The notes under the pieces: generated by a model
What the model was told of the DNA's origin: nothing
The model's input: the letters and a program-made list of their open reading frames with translations, nothing else
The model's database searches: none
Origin: an uncultured Lachnospiraceae bacterium
Lineage (GTDB): Bacteria; Bacillota; Clostridia; Lachnospirales; Lachnospiraceae
Assembly: GCA_910586355.1 (NCBI GenBank)
Contig: CAJUHJ010000003.1
Location: 1 to 64,000, forward strand
Reading direction: 5' to 3'
Length of the DNA: 64,000 bases
Part shown: positions 31,390-40,733 of the stretch, in pieces
How the letters are laid out: the number at the start of each line of letters is the position of its first letter
Numbering within the stretch: the first letter of the stretch is position 1
Made by a program: the position numbers and the translations under genes

Positions 31390-31680
31390 TTATTCTTCAT
31401 CTTCATCGGCTTCTTGGACATTCTCCTGCCCATCCTGACTATCCTCGTCCTCTGACCCTGACACTTCTTCCTCTTTTGGCGTCTCATCTTCGGAAATAGT
31501 CTCTTTAAAATTCATTTGTATCAAAAGATGGATTACCATACCAATTGCAAAAAAAACAATACATACTAAAACGAATTTTCTTGCAAATACAACAGTATCC
31601 ACATGCTGTACAAAAGATATCACACACGTTACAAATCCGGCTATTAAAGCCAAAACTGCTGGAATCGGTTTTGTATTCAT
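31390..31680 (-). CDS. Small two-helix membrane protein with acidic tail, between cheD and sigD
   Basis: 96 residues starting at ATG 31680, which has GGAGG eight bases upstream; the frame to 31695 begins with a GTG that would be part of that site. Two hydrophobic segments (about residues 5-22 and 29-50) are followed by a very acidic Glu/Asp-rich C-terminal tail (residues 56-96). I do not recognise the family. It is an insertion relative to the Bacillus order cheD-sigD. The location suggests a motility-related membrane protein; function unknown. Confidence 0.7.
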   Translation of the reverse strand: MNTKPIPAVLALIAGFVTCVISFVQHVDTVVFARKFVLVCIVFFAIGMVIHLLIQMNFKETISEDETPKEEEVSGSEDEDSQDGQENVQEADEDEE

Positions 31681-31706
31681 GTTTTGTTCCTCCACTGTCA
31701 GAGGTT

Positions 31707-32192
31707 TTATATAATTTTCGGTGTTTTACCGATTGCCTTGATATAAAACTCTCCTGTATCACAATGTAATTCCACAGTACGCCCATAATTGAGACCCGTA
31801 TCTTCAGCAATCAGCCGTATTCTTAATTCTCTCAATTTCTGTTTTGCAGCAAATGCATTCCTCTCGCCAATATTACTGACATTAGACATTCCGCTGACTT
31901 CAAACATCTTTGCTCCGCCGGCAATTTTTGAAACCAGGCGGTTACGGTTTGCACCGGCTTTAATGACCTGACGAAGGAGCTCTTCAATGCCCGTATCTGC
32001 AAACTTTGCTATATTACTATTATTCCTCATCTGCGTACTATCTGGCAGCATATAATGTACCAAACCGCCAATTTTTGAAACCGGGTCATAAAAAGTCAGA
32101 CCTATGCAGGAACCAAGACCGATAGTAGTAATGATATCAGGAGACTTGCATATATTCAAATCTGCCATTCCAACTTTTATAACTTTGCTCAT
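31707..32192 (-). CDS. cheD: Chemoreceptor glutamine deamidase CheD
   Basis: Deamidates glutamines on chemoreceptors and, when bound to CheC, tunes adaptation. The 161-residue protein has the catalytic Cys in GLGSCIGLTFYD (Cys29), catalytic His in GGLVHYMLP (His46), and KIAGGAKMF. In the Bacillus-type system CheY-P promotes CheC-CheD binding and takes CheD off the receptor. Its gene follows cheC after 11 bases, matching the known partnership. AAGGAG precedes the ATG. Confidence 0.95.
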   Translation of the reverse strand: MSKVIKVGMADLNICKSPDIITTIGLGSCIGLTFYDPVSKIGGLVHYMLPDSTQMRNNSNIAKFADTGIEELLRQVIKAGANRNRLVSKIAGGAKMFEVSGMSNVSNIGERNAFAAKQKLRELRIRLIAEDTGLNYGRTVELHCDTGEFYIKAIGKTPKII

Positions 32193-32203
32193 TTGTCCGC
32201 TCC

Positions 32204-32824
32204 TTATAAAGAAAGTCCTAGCGCCGTTAATATCTTATCATATGAATCCTGTTCTGGCATTAGGATAAAGTAACCATTTATCATAACATCATCTCCAAAT
32301 TCTGTCTCAATTAAAAGCGCATTGTCTCCAAACTGCCCAAACTGTATTGCTGGAACACTTAAAATAGAAGCTGCCATATCTACGGCAATATATGGGATGG
32401 ACGGCGTAATTACCAGATTTGTCATGGCAGATAACGCAGAAAGATAAGATGCTGCGATAATATTACCGATTTCTTTTAATGCAGACAAATCCATTTCATC
32501 AAATTCACACGCATGATCCGCATCCCTGCCCATCAGCATATTCACTAAAAACTGGGCTGAATCCATTTTCAGCAAAAACATCATACTGCCTTCAATATCT
32601 GTCTGTACTTCCAGAAAGATACCCACAATAATCTCATCTTCTGAGCAAATTGCCGAACCCAGTTTAGAAGCCTCAAGCAATGCTACCTTTGGCACGTTCA
32701 TATCAAGACGGATTCCCAACATAGATGAAACTGCCGTTGTCGCATTTCCTGCTCCAATATTTCCTATTTCCCTTAAGACATCTACATAAACATCGTTGAC
32801 TTCTTCCAACGTAAATTTACCCAT
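32204..32824 (-). CDS. cheC: CheY-P phosphatase CheC
   Basis: 206 residues with two CheC/FliY phosphatase centres: DVLREIGNIGAGNATTAVSSML near residue 10 and ALKEIGNIIAASYLSALSAMTN near residue 110, each holding the Glu and Asn that attack the CheY phospho-aspartate. I use ATG 32824 with GGAGG five bases upstream; the ATG at 32836 lacks a site and is near the cheW stop. CheC helps terminate the response and regulates CheD. Cytoplasmic. Confidence 0.94.
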   Translation of the reverse strand: MGKFTLEEVNDVYVDVLREIGNIGAGNATTAVSSMLGIRLDMNVPKVALLEASKLGSAICSEDEIIVGIFLEVQTDIEGSMMFLLKMDSAQFLVNMLMGRDADHACEFDEMDLSALKEIGNIIAASYLSALSAMTNLVITPSIPYIAVDMAASILSVPAIQFGQFGDNALLIETEFGDDVMINGYFILMPEQDSYDKILTALGLSL

Positions 32825-32841
32825 CTCATCCTCCATTATAT

Positions 32842-33315
32842 TCAGATATTTTCCGATTCGTCAACAACTGCATATATATCAAACAAAGAAATTAATTCAT
32901 CTCCATGCTTGCCAATTCCACTAATAAACGTATTCTTATCATTTTTATCCTGTTTTGACTGACGTTCAATATCATCTGTTCCCAATTCCACAATTTCTTT
33001 TACTTCATCCACAATAATACCAACTGTACCCAAATCTTGAATTTTCAAAATAATAATTCTGGATGCATCAGAAAACTCGTCGTCTTCAAGTTCCATTTTT
33101 AGCCGTATGCTCATAACTGCCACAATTTCACCGCGCAGATTTATGATTCCCTTAAAATATCTCTGTGCCTTTGGAACTCTGGTAATTCTTTGCATACGTA
33201 CAATATTATCTATGTAATTGATGTCAAAACCATACTGCTCACTTCCGATTTTTACAACAATATATTGTTTGGTATCTTTTTCAGAAACCAGAACTTCATT
33301 TTCCATATCTGACAC
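32842..33315 (-). CDS. cheW: Chemotaxis coupling protein CheW
   Basis: 157-residue adaptor joining chemoreceptors to the CheA kinase. A single CheW beta-barrel domain is visible: KQYIVVKIGSEQYGFDINYIDNIVR near residues 16-40, RVPKAQRYFKGIINLRGEIVAVMSIR near 46-72 and a later IILKIQDLGTVGIIVDEV. Length normal with a short acidic N-terminal addition. AAGGAGG precedes ATG. It lies between cheA and cheC as in the Bacillus operon. Confidence 0.95.
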   Translation of the reverse strand: MSDMENEVLVSEKDTKQYIVVKIGSEQYGFDINYIDNIVRMQRITRVPKAQRYFKGIINLRGEIVAVMSIRLKMELEDDEFSDASRIIILKIQDLGTVGIIVDEVKEIVELGTDDIERQSKQDKNDKNTFISGIGKHGDELISLFDIYAVVDESENI

Positions 33316-33319
33316 CTCC

Positions 33320-35395
33320 TTAAATTAACGCGTTGACATCCAGAATTAATGCCACCTCACCATCACCAAGAATGGTTGCGCCGCTGATTACTTTATTATT
33401 CCGGATAAATTTTCCAAGGGATTTAATGACGATTTCCTGCTGCCCAATTAAACTGTCTACTACTAAACCGGCATACTTATCGCCTTTTTTTACAATAACT
33501 ACGGTCAGATTCTCTGGCTCTTCCTCCAAAGGCTCAATATCTAAAATCTTATCCATACGGATAATTGGTATGACTAACCCTCTTAGATGTATCACTTCTT
33601 TCGCTTCTACATATCGAATTTCATTTACTGGAATATCTTCAATATTTTGAATGGAACCCAACGCAACTGCATATTTTTCATTACGTATTTCCACCATTAA
33701 TACCTGAATAATTGCAAGCGTTAAAGGCAGCCTTACCGTAAACTTAGAACCTGCTCCAAGCCTGCTTGATACTTCTACGTCGCCGCCTAACGCTTCTATA
33801 TTCGAACGCACCACATCAAGCCCAACACCACGCCCGGAAATGTCCGTTATCTTTTTTGCCATTGAAAAACTCGGCATAAAGAGCAAATTGACAATTTCTT
33901 TCTGATCCATGATTTCCGCCTGTTCCGGCGTGATAACTCCGCGCTGAATCGCTTTCTCTTTTACCTTTTCAGTATCAATGCCGTTTCCATCATCACTAAC
34001 TTCAATTATGACATTGTTGCCTTCCTGAAAAGCGTTTAAGTAAATCGCTCCCGTTTCCGGCTTTCCGCGTTCTTTTCTTACTTCTGCACTTTCCAATCCA
34101 TGATCAGCTGAATTCCGAAGCAAATGCTGCAGCGGATCTCCAATCTGATCCACTACGGTACGATCCAGCTCCGTATCTTCACCGCTCATAAACAATTCCA
34201 TCTTTTTATCAAGCTTCCTGGAAAGATCACGAATCATACGCGGATATTTATTGACAACGCTTTCAATTGGAACCATTCGAACCTGCATAACCGATTCATG
34301 TAAATTCGTTGTAATCCGCTCTAAATACTCTATTTGCTCATGGAACGCCTGGTTTTCAAAATTCCCGCCTTCTGTCATGCTGATAGACGCAAGTCCGTTT
34401 TTGGCAATAATCAGCTCGCTGACCTGATTCATAAGCGCATCTAATTTTTCAATATCTACACGTACCGTACGGCTCGTTACCGGTTTTTTCGCAGTTTTCT
34501 TGACTGCGGCCGGCTGTGCTTTCTGCTGCAGTTCCGCCTGCGGCGTCACAGCCGACTCAGTCGTTTCCTGCTTTGGCTGTTCTTCTTTTTCTTCCTTTTC
34601 TTCTTTTTGCTCAAAACGTTCCGGCTGTATTTCCTCTGCAAGTACCGACGTAATTTCTGATACTGCTTTTACTGCCGGAATAATCTTGTCCAATTGCTCA
34701 GAAGCAATCAGAAAAAAAGAAAAATCCAATTCAAACTTTTCATCTTCAATATCATGCGGATTCGGACGGTAAACTACAACTTCACCAAAATCTTCTACCG
34801 CCTGAAATACAAGAAAAGCCCTTGCTGCTTTTAGCAGACATTCCGGATGAATATATACGGTAAATCCATAAATATGATTCTCGTCATCTTTTGTGTTTCG
34901 AATTGCTTCTTTTTCTTCATTTGTCAGATCAATTTTTAAAAACTTCTTTTCTGCGCCTGTTTCTGGTTCAGACGAAACTGACGGCTTTTCTGTACTTACT
35001 TCCTGCCCTTCAGACTGTGCGATAAAATCATTCAATTCTTTAATAATCGCCTGATTGTCTTCCGTCCCTTCATCAGACGTTTCTTTGATTGTCTCAAGAT
35101 ACTTATCAAGCGCATCTAAACATTTAAACAAAATATCTATCATCTTACTATTGACTACTATTTTGTCGCTTCTTACTTCCTGAAATACGTCTTCCATATC
35201 ATGTGTCAAATGCTGCATACGCTTAAACCCCATGGTTCCCGCCATTCCTTTTAGTGAATGTGCGGCACGAAAGACCTCATTAATGGTATCTTTGTTGTCA
35301 GGCTCTTTTTCCAGTGACATAATACAGTCGCTTAGGCTTTGCAAATGTTCACTTGTCTCATCAATAAAAATTTCAAGGTATTGACTTACATCCAT
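33320..35395 (-). CDS. cheA: Chemotaxis histidine kinase CheA
   Basis: 691 residues. HPt domain (1-130) with the phosphorylatable His46 in FRAAHSLKGMAGTMGF; a P2-like CheY-binding part (about 155-255); a Glu/Gln/Lys-rich linker; dimerisation domain with TVRVDIEKLDALMNQVSELIIAK near 318; HATPase domain with LLRNSADHG (N box), VSDDGNGID (G1) and SGRGVGLDVV (G2); and a C-terminal CheW-like domain ending in IAALILDVN-type strands. Phosphorylates CheY and CheB. Overlaps nothing; four bases after cheB and four before cheW. Confidence 0.97.
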   Translation of the reverse strand: MDVSQYLEIFIDETSEHLQSLSDCIMSLEKEPDNKDTINEVFRAAHSLKGMAGTMGFKRMQHLTHDMEDVFQEVRSDKIVVNSKMIDILFKCLDALDKYLETIKETSDEGTEDNQAIIKELNDFIAQSEGQEVSTEKPSVSSEPETGAEKKFLKIDLTNEEKEAIRNTKDDENHIYGFTVYIHPECLLKAARAFLVFQAVEDFGEVVVYRPNPHDIEDEKFELDFSFFLIASEQLDKIIPAVKAVSEITSVLAEEIQPERFEQKEEKEEKEEQPKQETTESAVTPQAELQQKAQPAAVKKTAKKPVTSRTVRVDIEKLDALMNQVSELIIAKNGLASISMTEGGNFENQAFHEQIEYLERITTNLHESVMQVRMVPIESVVNKYPRMIRDLSRKLDKKMELFMSGEDTELDRTVVDQIGDPLQHLLRNSADHGLESAEVRKERGKPETGAIYLNAFQEGNNVIIEVSDDGNGIDTEKVKEKAIQRGVITPEQAEIMDQKEIVNLLFMPSFSMAKKITDISGRGVGLDVVRSNIEALGGDVEVSSRLGAGSKFTVRLPLTLAIIQVLMVEIRNEKYAVALGSIQNIEDIPVNEIRYVEAKEVIHLRGLVIPIIRMDKILDIEPLEEEPENLTVVIVKKGDKYAGLVVDSLIGQQEIVIKSLGKFIRNNKVISGATILGDGEVALILDVNALI

Positions 35396-35398
35396 TTT

Positions 35399-36487
35399 CT
35401 ACCTTACCCCCACTCTCTTCGTAATTGTTGATGCTACTTCTGCCAATGGAACCACTTCGTCTACAAGACCTGTTTCATAAATCGCTTTCGGCATACCATA
35501 AATAACACATGACTTTGCATCCTGTGATATAACATATATCGGTTTTGCTTTTTCCAATGAAAGAATTCCCTTTGTTCCGTCTGCTCCCATTCCGGTCAGT
35601 ACCACACACACAATTTCATCATAACCGCTTTTTACCAAAGAATCATATGTAATATTTGCACACGGCTTCAATCCTCCAATGGCCGGTTTATCATTTAAGA
35701 CAATTTTATGTCTTCCGTCTGCCATTTTTCCAACTTCCATATGCTTGCCGCCAGGCGCTACATAAACGCATCCTTTCTGTAAAATATCGCCGTCTTCTGC
35801 TTCTTTTACAGAAATTTTACTTACTTCATTTAACCTTTCTGCCATGGATTTCGTAAATCCTACCGGCATATGCTGTACTAAAACGATTGGAGCATCCAAA
35901 TTGGAAGGCAAATATGGAATAACGCTATGAAGTGATTTTGGTCCCCCGGTTGAACATGCCAATGCGACCAATTTGTTCCCTTTTGCAGAAACTTTCTTTT
36001 TCTGCACAGGAGACCTGACGTCAGCAGATGTTGGCCTAGATACTGTCTGTACAGAAGTCTTTGTGCTTTGCAGCTTTTGTATTTTCTGCGTCTGCAGAAC
36101 TGCACAAAGCACACCCAGCAATGATTCCTTAAAAAAGTCACCTTTTGCTTCAATGATATTATTCGGTTTCGCCACAAAATCGACTGCACCGCGTTCCAAT
36201 GCCATCATTGTCACTTCTGCATCTTTAACTGTCAACGTGCTGACCATAATGACTGTCGCTTTTATTTTGTCTTTTTGTAACTGTTCCAGCAATTCCAAAC
36301 CGCTCATACGGGGCATATTCACATCCAGTACAACAGCGTCATACCGTTTCTTTTTGAGTGTTTCATATGCTTCCAGTCCATCCTTGCAAGTTTCTACTGC
36401 CTGCAAATTATCATTTGAATTAATTATATCACATATTACCCTTCTCAGGAGTGCAGAATCATCAACAACTAAAATATTTTTCTTCAT
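35399..36487 (-). CDS. cheB: Chemotaxis response regulator/methylesterase CheB
   Basis: 362 residues. Receiver domain with acidic pair in LVVDDSALLRR, phospho-acceptor Asp55 in AVVLDVNMPRMSG and KP in FVAKP. A linker (about 140-180) leads to the methylesterase with the catalytic Ser in ACSTGGPKSL, His in VQHMPVGFT and Asp in TGMGADGTKG. Removes methyl groups from receptors for adaptation. ATG 36487 follows GGAGG by eight bases; the alternative TTG at 36502 would contain that site. No CheR gene is present in the window, so the methyltransferase must be elsewhere if the pathway is complete. Confidence 0.95.
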   Translation of the reverse strand: MKKNILVVDDSALLRRVICDIINSNDNLQAVETCKDGLEAYETLKKKRYDAVVLDVNMPRMSGLELLEQLQKDKIKATVIMVSTLTVKDAEVTMMALERGAVDFVAKPNNIIEAKGDFFKESLLGVLCAVLQTQKIQKLQSTKTSVQTVSRPTSADVRSPVQKKKVSAKGNKLVALACSTGGPKSLHSVIPYLPSNLDAPIVLVQHMPVGFTKSMAERLNEVSKISVKEAEDGDILQKGCVYVAPGGKHMEVGKMADGRHKIVLNDKPAIGGLKPCANITYDSLVKSGYDEIVCVVLTGMGADGTKGILSLEKAKPIYVISQDAKSCVIYGMPKAIYETGLVDEVVPLAEVASTITKRVGVR

Positions 36488-36508
36488 ATTGGTTCCCTCC
36501 AAAATATA

Positions 36509-37396
36509 TTAATAGCTGTCCTTTCTGGACAGAAAGTGAATCATTAACTGGACAATACCCCGATGTATCGGTATTCTTTCATTTTCGTTAAACATATAAT
36601 TATTGACTAACACTTGAAACGCCTTGGAAGATGATGCGGTTGGCTTCTCAAGTGAAATGACTTTCTGATTACGGACTGCATTATCCATTTCCTGATCTTG
36701 TGGAACCATTCCCAAAAAATGAATCCTGCCCTTCAAAAATTGTGAAACAACTGCATCTAATTTGGAAAAAACTGCATCTCCTTCTTCTATACTATTGACT
36801 TTATTTGCTACAACACTGATTTTTGTCTCATTTTTAGGAAATATCGGATTCCGGTACAACGCTTTTAGCAGAGAATATGCATCTGTTAAAGAACTCGGCT
36901 CCGGCGTACTGACCAGTAGAATTTCAGGACTTGCCATCACAAATTCTAAAACGCTGTCAGAAATTCCAGCTCCCGTATCTACAATAATAAAATCAGCAAT
37001 TTCATTTAATTCTGCAAGACTATGTACCAAATAAACAATCTGATCTTTTGAAAGGTCGCTTAATCCTGCAATTCCCAATCCTCCGGAGATAAATCCAATA
37101 TTCCTTGGTCCTTTCGTAATAATCTCACGGATACTTTTGCCTTTATAGACCAAATCACTTAAATTATATTGCGGAACTGCACCGAACATAACTTCTACAT
37201 TTGCCAATCCCAAATCAGCATCAAAAATAACAACCCGTTTGCCCATTCTACTAAGCCATACTGCCATATTGACTGCTACATTTGACTTACCAACGCCACC
37301 CTTTCCACTGGTAATTGTAAGTACCCTGGCTTCTTTTTTCTGAAGTTCTTCGCTTCTTAGCTTTATCGCATTTCTAAGCTGTTCTGCCTGATCCAT
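36509..37396 (-). CDS. flhG: MinD-like flagellar ATPase FlhG (YlxH)
   Basis: 295-residue ParA/MinD-type ATPase that controls flagellar number and placement with FlhF. The deviant Walker A TSGKGGVGKSNVAVNMA is near residue 29, Walker B with VVIFDADLGLANVEVMFG near 55 and IIVDTGAGIS near 140; it ends with an amphipathic segment. The N-terminal AEQLRNAIKLRSEEL resembles the DQAxxLR motif that activates FlhF GTPase. AGGAGG precedes ATG. Directly after flhF as in the Bacillus operon. Confidence 0.95.
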   Translation of the reverse strand: MDQAEQLRNAIKLRSEELQKKEARVLTITSGKGGVGKSNVAVNMAVWLSRMGKRVVIFDADLGLANVEVMFGAVPQYNLSDLVYKGKSIREIITKGPRNIGFISGGLGIAGLSDLSKDQIVYLVHSLAELNEIADFIIVDTGAGISDSVLEFVMASPEILLVSTPEPSSLTDAYSLLKALYRNPIFPKNETKISVVANKVNSIEEGDAVFSKLDAVVSQFLKGRIHFLGMVPQDQEMDNAVRNQKVISLEKPTASSSKAFQVLVNNYMFNENERIPIHRGIVQLMIHFLSRKDSY

Positions 37397-37399
37397 AGG

Positions 37400-38686
37400 C
37401 TAACTTCCTCCTAGTAACCTCTTGACAATCTTCTGAGAATTAAAGATTTCAATATCATCTGGTACGTTTTGTCCATTCGTAATATAGGAAACTTCAGCTT
37501 TTGAATATAATTTAATATTCAGAATATTTCCATACGTCGTTGTTTCATCAAGTTTTGTAAAAATAATTTTATAATCCGAAATCTCTTTATAAATATCCGC
37601 AATATCAAGCAGATCCTTATATTTTGTCGTAGCGCTCAATACCAAATATACTTCACAATTGTAGCTGTCGTCCAGACTTTGAATCAGATTTTTCACATCC
37701 TCTTTTAAATCTTTGCTTTTATGCGAAAACCCAGCCGTATCTACTAAAACGACATCTATATCTTCTAACTGTTCCAATTCCTTATTTAATTCCTCCGCAG
37801 AATAAATAATACTTAACGACGTATCTAAAATATTCGCATAAATACGAAGCTGCTCAGCCGCAGCAATACGATAGGTATCTGCAGTTAAAAATGCAATTTT
37901 CTTGCCCTTATCAACTTTAAGACGGGAAGCAATTTTAGCAAGCGTCGTTGTCTTACCTACTCCAGTAGGCCCGACAAAAAAGACTACATTGGGCTTCGGA
38001 CCGGAAAGTTCAATACCATGCGGCTGTCCAAACTTCAAAATCATCTTTTGATAAATATTGGAAAGAATGTGATCCATACTATTACCATTCCAATTTACTT
38101 TTTCTATCTCATCCATAATCTGATTTACATACTTTTCATCCACTTCATTATCAATTAATGTTTCATATAACATTTTGATAAAAGAAAGATTCTCATTCTT
38201 TTTTGGATTTGATTTGATAAAATCATCTTCTTCCTTTTCTTTTTCTTTTTTTCTCTCAGCAGCCATCTGTTTTTCCAAAATACTTTGGAGGTTTTCTAAC
38301 TTTTCTTCTATACGTTCCCTATCTGCAACTTCATCTTTTTTTAATAGATTTGCATTTTGTTTGATAAATTCTAATGCATTCTGCTCTGCTTTGTTTTGAT
38401 CCATTGAGACGCCGGATATTGGAGGAATCTGAATTTGCTCGTCTGCAGTCATATTGATTGTTTCATGCACTTTTTGCGTACTTTTCAATGCAGGTCCAGA
38501 ATCCGCACGGTTTTCCTTTTCTTCTACGGCAGCTGTAACTTCAAATACAGACTGTTTAAACGCCTTTAACAATCCCTTTGGCTTTACTTCCTTGACATTC
38601 ATTACTACTGCATCTTCGCCAAGTTCCAACTTAGCCTGCGTCGTCGCCTCTTCTTCTGTTACCCCCTGAAATTTCTTAATTGTCAT
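37400..38686 (-). CDS. flhF: Flagellar SRP-type GTPase FlhF
   Basis: 428 residues with a B domain (1-130), a charged linker, and an NG domain: FVGPTGVGKTTTLAKIA (G1) near residue 221, TADTYRIAAAEQLRIYA (G2), DTAGFSHKS (G3) and TKLDETTTYGN (G4). FlhF helps position the basal body at the cell surface. Its ATG overlaps the flhA TAA by one base; GGTGACAGGATA is the ribosome binding site. Length is typical for Gram-positive FlhF. Membrane-recruited, dimer-forming GTPase by family. Confidence 0.95.
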   Translation of the reverse strand: MTIKKFQGVTEEEATTQAKLELGEDAVVMNVKEVKPKGLLKAFKQSVFEVTAAVEEKENRADSGPALKSTQKVHETINMTADEQIQIPPISGVSMDQNKAEQNALEFIKQNANLLKKDEVADRERIEEKLENLQSILEKQMAAERKKEKEKEEDDFIKSNPKKNENLSFIKMLYETLIDNEVDEKYVNQIMDEIEKVNWNGNSMDHILSNIYQKMILKFGQPHGIELSGPKPNVVFFVGPTGVGKTTTLAKIASRLKVDKGKKIAFLTADTYRIAAAEQLRIYANILDTSLSIIYSAEELNKELEQLEDIDVVLVDTAGFSHKSKDLKEDVKNLIQSLDDSYNCEVYLVLSATTKYKDLLDIADIYKEISDYKIIFTKLDETTTYGNILNIKLYSKAEVSYITNGQNVPDDIEIFNSQKIVKRLLGGS

Positions 38687-40719
38687 TATCCTGTCACCAT
38701 CCCTACTGATTGTAATTCTACATTTGATTCAACTTCATTATAAGATACTACAATTAAGTCCCTGAAATAATCCGATGTAAGTTTTTTAAAATACATTCTT
38801 ACAATCGGCGACGTTATGATAATCGCATTTTTGCCAAGGTTTTCAAGTTTCTCTACTTCGGTTTCAACAGATGCGACAATCGCTTTTGTACGCTCTGGGT
38901 CTAACGTCAAATACGCCCCCTGCTCTGTCTGTTTAATAGACGACATAATATCCTGTTCTGTTTTGGGATCCAGCGTAATCACGCTTGTCACTTCATTAGG
39001 TGTAAAATACTTACCAGAAATTGCCCGTTTTAAGTTTTGCCTAACGTATTCTGTCAATACATCTGTATCCCTTGTAGATGCAGCATGGTCGGCTAAAGTC
39101 TCAAAGATTGAAAGCAAATCTCTGATAGAAATTCCCTCTCTTAAAAGATTCTGAAGTACTTTCTGGACTTCTCCAAGACCTAAAAGTTTTGGTACAAGTT
39201 CTTCCACAAGCACTGGGTTGCTTTCCTTTAAATTGTCCACAAGATTTTGCACGTCCTGTCTTGTCAAAAGTTCGTCAATATGTGTTCTGACAATCTCTGT
39301 CAAATGAGTAGCGATAATCGAAGGCGGATCTACTACCGTATAGCCAAGACTTTCCGCACGTTCTCTCTGACCTTCTGTAATCCAGATTGCTGGTAGATGG
39401 AAGGACGGTTCAAATGTCGGAATTCCAGTGATTTCTTCTTCTACATATCCCGGATTCATCGCCATATAATGATCAAATAAAATTTCGCCCTCTGTCACCT
39501 GAATTCCTTTTAGTTTAATAATATACTGATTGGGATTCAACTGTATATTATCCCTGAGACGAATAATCGGAACTACCGTTCCAAGCTCTAATGCAATCTG
39601 TCTTCGAATCATTACAACACGATCTAATAAATCACCGCCTTGATTCACATCTGCAAGTGGAATAATACCATAACCAAATTCGAGCTCAATTGGATCTACC
39701 GAAAGCAAAGATACCACATTTTCCGGTTTACGGATTTCTTCTGCTTCTGTTTCCTCCATACTGACCTCTTCTTCGATTTGTTCTATGCCAATATTAACTG
39801 CCATGCTTCTTCCTGCAATAATAAAAGCGCCGCCGATTCCAACAAATAAGTACCATTTGAATGGAGTAAAAATACCCAGCATACACATAGTAGCGCCTAC
39901 AATATAAAGTACTTTCGGCATTCCAAAAAGCTGTCCAACAAGAACAGAACCAAAATCTGCCTCCTTAGAAGCTTTTGTTACCAGAATACCGGTTGCAAGT
40001 GAAATTAAAAGTGAAGGAATCTGGCTGCAGAGCCCATCACCGATCGTCAGCACGCCAAACCGCTCAATGGCCTCTCCAAATTCCATACCCTGACGAAGCA
40101 CACCCATTGCCGTACCGCCGACAAGGTTAATTAATGTGATAATTAAACCTGCTGCAGCATCTCCTTTTACATATTTCGTAGCACCGTCCATATTACCAAA
40201 AAAACTAGATTCCGACTGAATTTTCTCACGGCGTTCCCTTGCTTCTTTTTCTGTTATTGTACCCGTATTCAAATCAGCGTCAATTGCCATCTGTTTACCT
40301 GGCATTGCATCCAGGGTAAATCTTGCCGTTACTTCTGCTACACGTTCAGAACCTTTATTTATCACAACAAACTGAATAATAATCAGGACAATAAATACAA
40401 TTGCTCCGATAATTAAATCACCGCCGCCCACGAAAGAACCAAAAGTTTCTACTACGTTTCCCGGACTTCCCGTTGTCAAAATTAAACGTGTCGAAGACAC
40501 ATTTAAAGAAATTCGAAATATTGTACTAAACAACAATAACGTTGGAAAAAATGACATGTCCAATACTTCGCGCGAAAACAATGAACGGAACATAATAATC
40601 AACGCAAACGAAATATTGATTGACAGCATAACATCGAGTAATACATCTGGAATTGGTACAATGAAAAAGATGATTGCTGCAAGTAAATATAGCGCTACGC
40701 CAATATCCGCTTTTTTCAT
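38686..40719 (-). CDS. flhA: Flagellar export gate protein FlhA
   Basis: 677 residues with eight predicted membrane helices in the first 330 residues and a cytoplasmic export-substrate platform in the rest. The FHIPEP signature region shows as DAMPGKQMAIDADLNTGTI near residue 140, preceding the RREKIQSESSFFGNMDGATKYVKGDA motif. FlhA is the core of the proton-driven type III flagellar exporter, pairing with FlhB and FliPQR. AGGAGG precedes ATG; the stop overlaps flhF. No unusual features. Confidence 0.97.
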   Translation of the reverse strand: MKKADIGVALYLLAAIIFFIVPIPDVLLDVMLSINISFALIIMFRSLFSREVLDMSFFPTLLLFSTIFRISLNVSSTRLILTTGSPGNVVETFGSFVGGGDLIIGAIVFIVLIIIQFVVINKGSERVAEVTARFTLDAMPGKQMAIDADLNTGTITEKEARERREKIQSESSFFGNMDGATKYVKGDAAAGLIITLINLVGGTAMGVLRQGMEFGEAIERFGVLTIGDGLCSQIPSLLISLATGILVTKASKEADFGSVLVGQLFGMPKVLYIVGATMCMLGIFTPFKWYLFVGIGGAFIIAGRSMAVNIGIEQIEEEVSMEETEAEEIRKPENVVSLLSVDPIELEFGYGIIPLADVNQGGDLLDRVVMIRRQIALELGTVVPIIRLRDNIQLNPNQYIIKLKGIQVTEGEILFDHYMAMNPGYVEEEITGIPTFEPSFHLPAIWITEGQRERAESLGYTVVDPPSIIATHLTEIVRTHIDELLTRQDVQNLVDNLKESNPVLVEELVPKLLGLGEVQKVLQNLLREGISIRDLLSIFETLADHAASTRDTDVLTEYVRQNLKRAISGKYFTPNEVTSVITLDPKTEQDIMSSIKQTEQGAYLTLDPERTKAIVASVETEVEKLENLGKNAIIITSPIVRMYFKKLTSDYFRDLIVVSYNEVESNVELQSVGMVTG

Positions 40720-40733
40720 CTCATTTCCTCCTT

